Assembly (NCBI RefSeq): GCF_003437535.1
Contig: NZ_QSQT01000023.1
Span: 24,070 to 74,328 of the forward strand
DNA from: Phocaeicola plebeius
Lineage (GTDB): Bacteria; Bacteroidota; Bacteroidia; Bacteroidales; Bacteroidaceae
DNA: 50,259 bases
Direction: 5' to 3'
A model generated the notes under the pieces. It had not been told where the DNA came from and did not search any database. It worked only from the letters and a program-made list of their open reading frames with translations. This document shows positions 45,597 to 50,259 of the stretch, piece after piece. Position numbers and translations under genes: made by a program. Numbering within the stretch: the first letter of the stretch is position 1; the number at the start of each line of letters is the position of its first letter.

Positions 45597-47501
45597 ATGA
45601 AAACAAAAAGTTTTTTTTCTTTAATTGTCTTCGTTTTTCTTTCATGTATTAAAGTGGCTGCTTATACTGAGAGAAATTTTCTTCAACATGTGGCGGCTCA
45701 GGAAAGTCTTGCGGAGTGCCTTGTCTTAAATCAAAAATGGGTTCAGTATCCTTCTTATAAAGATCGGGAAGGATGGAGTCGGTTTTTAGGGGAATATAAA
45801 GATGAAATTATTAAAAATGGAGAGTCGCTTTTAGGGTACACTTGGAAAGTGGTAAAGGCAACAGACTATCTGGAGTTTGAAAGAAGTGGAAATCGGGAGA
45901 TTATGGAACGGCCTTTTGATGACAACAATCAAGCTATCGTGAGGCTTATGCTTGCTGAACTGGCAGAAGGGAGGGGACGTTTTATAGACCAGCTTATTAA
46001 TGGAGTCTTTCATACTTGTGAAATGACATCTTGGGCATTGTCAGCCCATTTGGTGACTCAGCCTACACACCGTGCATTGCCTACACCCATTTATCCTTTG
46101 ATTGATTTAACAGCTGGGGATTTGGGAAGTCTTTTATCATGGGTATATTATTTTATGCATGAAGAATTTGACAAGATAGATCCGGAAATTTCCCGACGCT
46201 TATACAGAGAACTGGATGAAAGAATAATGAAACCTTATTTGAATAATGATAGTTTTTGGTGGCTGGCTGCGAATTATAAAGGGCAAATGGTGAATAACTG
46301 GAATCCATGGTGCAATAGTAATTGTTTGATGACATTTATGCTGCTGGAGAATGATGTAGACCGTCTTTCTAAAGCTGTTTCCCGTAGTATGCAATCGGTG
46401 GATAAGTTCCTTAATTATGTTCACTCTGACGGAGCATGTGAAGAAGGACCTTCTTATTGGGGGCATGCTTCAGGAAAATGTCTCGATTATCTTGTTTTGT
46501 TGAATCGGATAACTGGTGGTAAAATCTCAATATTTGACAATCCGCAGATTAAAGCAATGGGAGAGTATATTGCAAGAAGTTATGTAGGGAATGGATGGGT
46601 TGTTAATTTTGCGGATGCTTCTGCCAAAGGAGGTGGAGACCCTTATCTTATATACCGATATGGAAAAGCTGTAAAGAGTGACATCTTGAAGCAGTTTGCT
46701 TCAATGCAAAATAAGGGAAGCAAGATTTCTTTTAGAGGTCGTGATCTGTTCCGTATTTTAGAAGCTTTTTTAGTGGAGGATGAATTATGTGCGTATCAAG
46801 AAGCCTATACAGGTGTTTCTTATACCTGGTATCCTGAGACGGAATTTTGCTATGTAAGAAATAAGAAGGCCTTTTTTGCCGCAAAAGGAGGATATAATGA
46901 TGAAAGCCATAATCATAATGATGCGGGCAGTTTCTCTTTGTGGGTAAATAATATGCCGGTTATTATTGATGCGGGAGTTGGTACTTACACAAGACAGACG
47001 TTTAGTAGTGAAAGATACACGATTTGGACTATGCAAAGTAATTATCATAATTTGCCGATGATAAACGGGGTTCCTCAAAAGTATGGACGCCAGTATAAGG
47101 CTACGGAAGTTAAAGCTACGAAGAATAGTTTCTCTGCGAACATAGCTACAGCTTATCCTGATGAAGCTGGAGTGAAGAAATGGATTCGTTCTTATACAAT
47201 GAAGTCTGACGCTCTTATGATAAGTGACCGGTTTGAACTGAATGAGATAAAGAAAGAAAATGTGATTAATTTCTTGTCATGGGGAGACATAATCATAAAA
47301 GATGGTGTAATTGAGATTTCTGTCAATGGGGTTAAAGGTACGTTGAAATATGATACTAAGATGTTTAAAGTAAAAAAGGAATGTGTAAAACTTACGGATA
47401 AAAAATTGTCGTCTGTATGGGGAGCGGAGGTCTATAGGTTGTCTTTTATTGCTAAAGAAAAAGAGCAAAAGGGTTGTTATACTTTTACAATCTCTTTTTA
47501 A
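45597..47501 (+). CDS. Heparinase II/III-like polysaccharide lyase
   Basis: This 634-residue secreted protein (signal peptide to about residue 22) has an N-terminal alpha-toroid and a C-terminal heparinase II/III-type beta-sandwich. Candidate catalytic residues of this fold are visible: Asn in VNNWNPWCNSN at 232-242, Tyr287 in EEGPSYWGHASG, and His in SHNHNDAGSF at 437-446. H484 in SNYHNLPMING also matches a conserved spot. Such lyases cut uronic-acid polysaccharides by beta-elimination. The exact family (PL12, 21, 33 and others) cannot be assigned by eye. The ATG at 45597 is preferred to an upstream TTG. It is first in an operon with GH88 and DUF2264 genes. Confidence 0.87.
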   Translation: MKTKSFFSLIVFVFLSCIKVAAYTERNFLQHVAAQESLAECLVLNQKWVQYPSYKDREGWSRFLGEYKDEIIKNGESLLGYTWKVVKATDYLEFERSGNREIMERPFDDNNQAIVRLMLAELAEGRGRFIDQLINGVFHTCEMTSWALSAHLVTQPTHRALPTPIYPLIDLTAGDLGSLLSWVYYFMHEEFDKIDPEISRRLYRELDERIMKPYLNNDSFWWLAANYKGQMVNNWNPWCNSNCLMTFMLLENDVDRLSKAVSRSMQSVDKFLNYVHSDGACEEGPSYWGHASGKCLDYLVLLNRITGGKISIFDNPQIKAMGEYIARSYVGNGWVVNFADASAKGGGDPYLIYRYGKAVKSDILKQFASMQNKGSKISFRGRDLFRILEAFLVEDELCAYQEAYTGVSYTWYPETEFCYVRNKKAFFAAKGGYNDESHNHNDAGSFSLWVNNMPVIIDAGVGTYTRQTFSSERYTIWTMQSNYHNLPMINGVPQKYGRQYKATEVKATKNSFSANIATAYPDEAGVKKWIRSYTMKSDALMISDRFELNEIKKENVINFLSWGDIIIKDGVIEISVNGVKGTLKYDTKMFKVKKECVKLTDKKLSSVWGAEVYRLSFIAKEKEQKGCYTFTISF

Positions 47502-47527
47502 GTTAAACTTAATGCGTGAAAATATTT

Positions 47528-48772
47528 ATGGGTATTTTAAAATTGTTATTAAATTGTTGTGTAGCAGCAACTGTTTGTGGGTTGGGAAGCTGTATGAAAA
47601 AAGCAGAATCAACTGAAAAATCCTGGGTTGAGCAGGCTGTTGAAAATGCTAGGTGTCAGATTGGATTGGAGATTGATACAATTGAGGCGAGTGGCAAGGT
47701 TTTGAATCCTGTGACTTTGAACGAGAACGAGCAAGTTTATTATTGTGGGTTCTCAGACTGGAGAAGTGGTTTTTTCCCAGGAAGTGTGTGGTATTTGTAT
47801 GAACTTACGGATGATAATACGCTTCTTTCTGTTGCACAAAAGTATACGGAGGCGTTGGATGAGGCTAAAAAACTTACTTGGCATCATGATATAGGGTTTA
47901 TTGTGAATTGTAGTTATGGTAATGGGCTTAGGTTATCAGGAAAGGCCGAATATAAAGATGTGATGATAGAAGCAGCTAACTCTTTATGTACCCGTTTCCG
48001 GGAAAAACCTGGAACTATACAAAGTTGGAATGTTTCTGGAAATAGTTGGCAGGCTCAAAGAGGCTGGGAATGTCCGGTTATAATTGATAACATGATGAAC
48101 CTGGAATTGTTGTTTGAAGCAACAAAACTGTCTGGTGATTCTACTTATTATAAGATTGCCGTAGCGCATGCTGACAGAACATTGAAGGAACAGTTTCGTC
48201 CAGATGGAAGTTGTTATCATGTCATAGATTACAGTCTTTCAGACGGGAGCGTAAGACACCGTCATACAGCACAAGGATACTCTCATGAATCTGTTTGGTC
48301 ACGTGGACAAGCGTGGGCTATATATGGTTTTACAATGTGTTATCGTTATACGGGCGATAAAAAATATTTACAGCAGGCCATAAAGACTTTTAATTTCATG
48401 AAGAACCATAAAAAGATGCCTGAGGACCTTGTTCCTTATTGGGACATGGAAGCACCTAAAATACCTGATGAGCCTAGAGATGTTTCTTCTGCAGCTGTTA
48501 TAGCTTCTGCTTTGTACGAGATTTGCACATTGGGAGTGCCTGAGGCGATTTCCTATGAGGAATATGCTGACCATATTATGGCAAGCCTTGCTTCAGAGCG
48601 TTACACAGCAAGATTAGGTGAGAATGGGCGGTTTATTCTGATGCATTCAGTGGGAAGTATTCCTCATAACAGCGAAATAGATGTTCCTTTGAATTATGCA
48701 GATTATTATTATCTGGAAGCATTGAAACGAAAAGTAGACATAGAAAAAAGTAAAAACCTTGCATTAAAATAA
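47528..48772 (+). CDS. GH88 unsaturated uronyl hydrolase lipoprotein
   Basis: This 414-residue lipoprotein (lipobox GLGSC, Cys 22) belongs to GH88. These enzymes hydrate and release the 4,5-unsaturated uronic acid left at the non-reducing end by a polysaccharide lyase. The two catalytic aspartates known from the Bacillus enzyme are recognisable as D121 in HHDIGF and D187 in VIIDNMMNLELL. The start may be the ATG at 47528 or an in-frame GTG at 47516; a nearer ATG at 47512 is out of frame. It lies about 26 bases after the lyase gene and abuts the DUF2264 gene. The pairing supports a lyase-generated substrate. Confidence 0.93.
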   Translation: MGILKLLLNCCVAATVCGLGSCMKKAESTEKSWVEQAVENARCQIGLEIDTIEASGKVLNPVTLNENEQVYYCGFSDWRSGFFPGSVWYLYELTDDNTLLSVAQKYTEALDEAKKLTWHHDIGFIVNCSYGNGLRLSGKAEYKDVMIEAANSLCTRFREKPGTIQSWNVSGNSWQAQRGWECPVIIDNMMNLELLFEATKLSGDSTYYKIAVAHADRTLKEQFRPDGSCYHVIDYSLSDGSVRHRHTAQGYSHESVWSRGQAWAIYGFTMCYRYTGDKKYLQQAIKTFNFMKNHKKMPEDLVPYWDMEAPKIPDEPRDVSSAAVIASALYEICTLGVPEAISYEEYADHIMASLASERYTARLGENGRFILMHSVGSIPHNSEIDVPLNYADYYYLEALKRKVDIEKSKNLALK

Positions 48773-50014
48773 ATGACTATGATGAAAATTAAAAGTGTGC
48801 TTTTAGTAGCACTTATGTTAGTATCTGTTCATGTTGTCGCAAAAAATGATAAAGAGTCACAGGCTAGTGACCGGGAAGTTTGGACCGAACTATGTTATAA
48901 GATAGCGCAGCCTATACTTGAAAATATGAGTAAAGGTGAATTGCAGAAGAACATGAATCTGGAGCTTAGTCCGACTTGGGATGGAAGAGACAAACGAGTG
49001 GCTTATATGGAAGCCTTTGGACGCCTGATGGCTGGTATTTCACCATGGCTTGCTTTGCCAGATGATGAAAGTAAAGAAGGTAGAATGAGAAAACAACTCC
49101 GTGACTGGGCTATATCATCGTATAAAAATGCGGTAAATCCTGATAGCCCGGACTGCTTGTTGTGGGAAGGGCCCACTCAGATATTGGTAGATGCGGCTTA
49201 TATTGCAGAAAGTTTTATGCGCGCACCTGAAGCAACTTGGAATAGACTGGACCCGATAACTAAGCAAAGATATATCGATAGGTTTATCGGGTTGAGAGTG
49301 ATACGGCCGGCGTATAATAACTGGTTGCTTTTTAGAGCCATGACTGAGGCCTTTCTTTTGTCTATAGGCGAAAAGGCTGATATGTATGCACTAACTGTAG
49401 CCGTCAATAAGATAAATGAATGGTATCTGAGTGATGGCTGGTATAGTGATGGACCGGAATTTGCTTTGGATTATTATAACTCTTATGTAATACATCCGAT
49501 GTATGTGGAAGTATTAGAGGTTTGTGAGGCTAATAAATTTTCAACTCCAGTTTCTGTTTCTTTAGGGGTTAAAAGAATGCAGCGCTTTAATACTTTCATA
49601 GAAAGACTTATTTCTCCTGAAGGCACCTATCCGGCATTTGGCCGATCTGTGGTGTATCGTATGGGGGCATTTCAATCAATGGCGCTTGCCGCATGGAAAT
49701 ATGGTTTGCCAGAGGACCTGAAAAATGGACAAATCCGAAGTGCACTTACCGCAGTAATGAAAAATATGTTTTCTGTTGAGGGTAATTTTGATAACGAGAA
49801 TTTCTTGAAACTTGGATTTGTGGGACACCAGCCTAATTTGGCTAATTATTATACGAATAATGGAAGTCTTTATATGACTTCTTTAGTCTATTTGCCATTG
49901 GGACTTCCTGCTGATCATCCATTTTGGTCTGATCCAGCTGAAGATTGGACTTCGAGAAAAGCATGGAAAGGTGAAAGATTTCCGATTGATGGACACATTT
50001 CCCTAAGAAGATAA
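48773..50014 (+). CDS. DUF2264 family secreted protein, likely glycoside-active
   Basis: This 413-residue secreted protein (signal peptide to about residue 25) matches DUF2264. The family has an all-helical toroid and several aromatic stretches, such as AFGRLMAGISPWLALPDD near residue 82, SDGWYSDGPEFALDYYNSYVIHP near 222 and TYPAFGRSVVYRMGAFQSMAL near 283. I recall a connection of such proteins to uronic-acid glycosidases (possibly GH154 beta-glucuronidases) but cannot confirm it from sequence. Its ATG directly follows the GH88 stop, so the two are co-translated. It is the last gene of the operon, before a terminator. Confidence 0.8.
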   Translation: MTMMKIKSVLLVALMLVSVHVVAKNDKESQASDREVWTELCYKIAQPILENMSKGELQKNMNLELSPTWDGRDKRVAYMEAFGRLMAGISPWLALPDDESKEGRMRKQLRDWAISSYKNAVNPDSPDCLLWEGPTQILVDAAYIAESFMRAPEATWNRLDPITKQRYIDRFIGLRVIRPAYNNWLLFRAMTEAFLLSIGEKADMYALTVAVNKINEWYLSDGWYSDGPEFALDYYNSYVIHPMYVEVLEVCEANKFSTPVSVSLGVKRMQRFNTFIERLISPEGTYPAFGRSVVYRMGAFQSMALAAWKYGLPEDLKNGQIRSALTAVMKNMFSVEGNFDNENFLKLGFVGHQPNLANYYTNNGSLYMTSLVYLPLGLPADHPFWSDPAEDWTSRKAWKGERFPIDGHISLRR

Positions 50015-50025
50015 TATCTTTAAAT

Positions 50026-50067
50026 AAAAAACTCTTTGGTTTTGTAGAAAAGTCAAAGAGTTTTTTT
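50026..50067 (+). terminator. Terminator of the lyase-GH88-DUF2264 operon
   Basis: AAAAAACTCTTTG pairs with CAAAGAGTTTTTTT around a 15-base loop, ending in a T tract. Confidence 0.88.
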
Positions 50068-50111
50068 ATTAAATGTGATGGTCGTTTGTATAGTTTCTTC
50101 CTTTGAACTAT

Positions 50112-50225
50112 ATGTTTCCGCCGTTCGAACCGTACGTTTTGCGTTGCGGAGCCGTAGGTTTTTCGTAACGGAAACGTAAAAAGTTCCTTTTCGTTCGTGT
50201 AAAAATTCCGTTCCTTTTTCCGTAT
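50112..50225. repeat. Degenerate 22-base tandem repeat
   Basis: Units starting CGTTCGAACCGTACGTTTTG (50122), CGTTGCGGAGCCGTAGG (50142) and CGTAACGGAAACGTAA (50164) recur every 20-22 bases. Weaker copies (TTTCGTTCGTGTAAAAATTCC) follow towards 50225. The block is richer in CG steps than its surroundings. No gene is visible from 50068 to the window end. It resembles a dispersed intergenic repeat. Confidence 0.7.
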
Positions 50226-50259
50226 TCCATTCGCAGCTTCAGGCTTTGCAGCTGTTTTC

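Noticed and set aside
47512..47530. GH88 start at ATG 47512
   Set aside because: It is out of frame with the GH88 coding sequence; GTG 47516 or ATG 47528 are the in-frame options.
50112..50225. CRISPR array
   Set aside because: The units are adjacent, degenerate and lack unique spacers; no cas gene is present.
1..50259. tRNA, rRNA, insertion sequences or integrase genes
   Set aside because: I looked for them and found none that I could support from the sequence.

Overview
The window looks like a chromosomal segment from a gut Bacteroidaceae, most likely Bacteroides or Phocaeicola. The evidence is two SusC/SusD pairs, two giant hybrid two-component regulators (HTCS), many lipoproteins, promoters of the TAnnTTTG type, and little use of Shine-Dalgarno sites. 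The species cannot be fixed from sequence alone.

Layout. (1) 1-4.6 kb is housekeeping: a DUF3109 protein and ribonuclease HII are divergent. An aroA-led minus-strand cluster follows: aroA, a small Cys-bearing membrane protein, a metal ABC permease, tsaE and an Imm17-like membrane protein. (2) 4.6-33.3 kb is polysaccharide-utilisation locus 1. It has HTCS-1 (minus), then on the plus strand GH127, SusC, SusD, a tandem DUF4859 lipoprotein, a terminator, two DUF6055 HExxH proteins, an M24 aminopeptidase, an EamA transporter, a terminator, GH97 fused to a metallopeptidase-like domain, GH43, a second GH127 and an S9 serine peptidase. (3) 33.4-35.9 kb holds an aldo/keto reductase and a CNNM/CorC membrane protein. 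(4) 36.1-50.0 kb is locus 2. HTCS-2 (plus) converges on a minus-strand SusC/SusD pair, and a divergent plus-strand operon encodes a heparinase II/III-like lyase, a GH88 unsaturated uronyl hydrolase and a DUF2264 protein.

How the genes may work together. Locus 1 is the striking part because carbohydrate and peptide cleavage are interleaved. GH127 enzymes are known for beta-L-arabinofuranosidase activity, including on hydroxyproline-linked arabinans. The GH97 carries the aspartate of the retaining (alpha-galactosidase type) branch. The GH43 could remove alpha-arabinose. Five peptidase or peptidase-like modules sit among them: two DUF6055 proteins, a lethal-factor-like domain, M24 and S9. My inference, not proven, is that the locus strips and digests a plant hydroxyproline-rich glycoprotein such as extensin, which carries Hyp-linked arabinose and Ser-linked alpha-galactose. 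Locus 2 looks like a lyase plus unsaturated-uronyl-hydrolase system for a uronate-containing polysaccharide, with no sulfatase in view.
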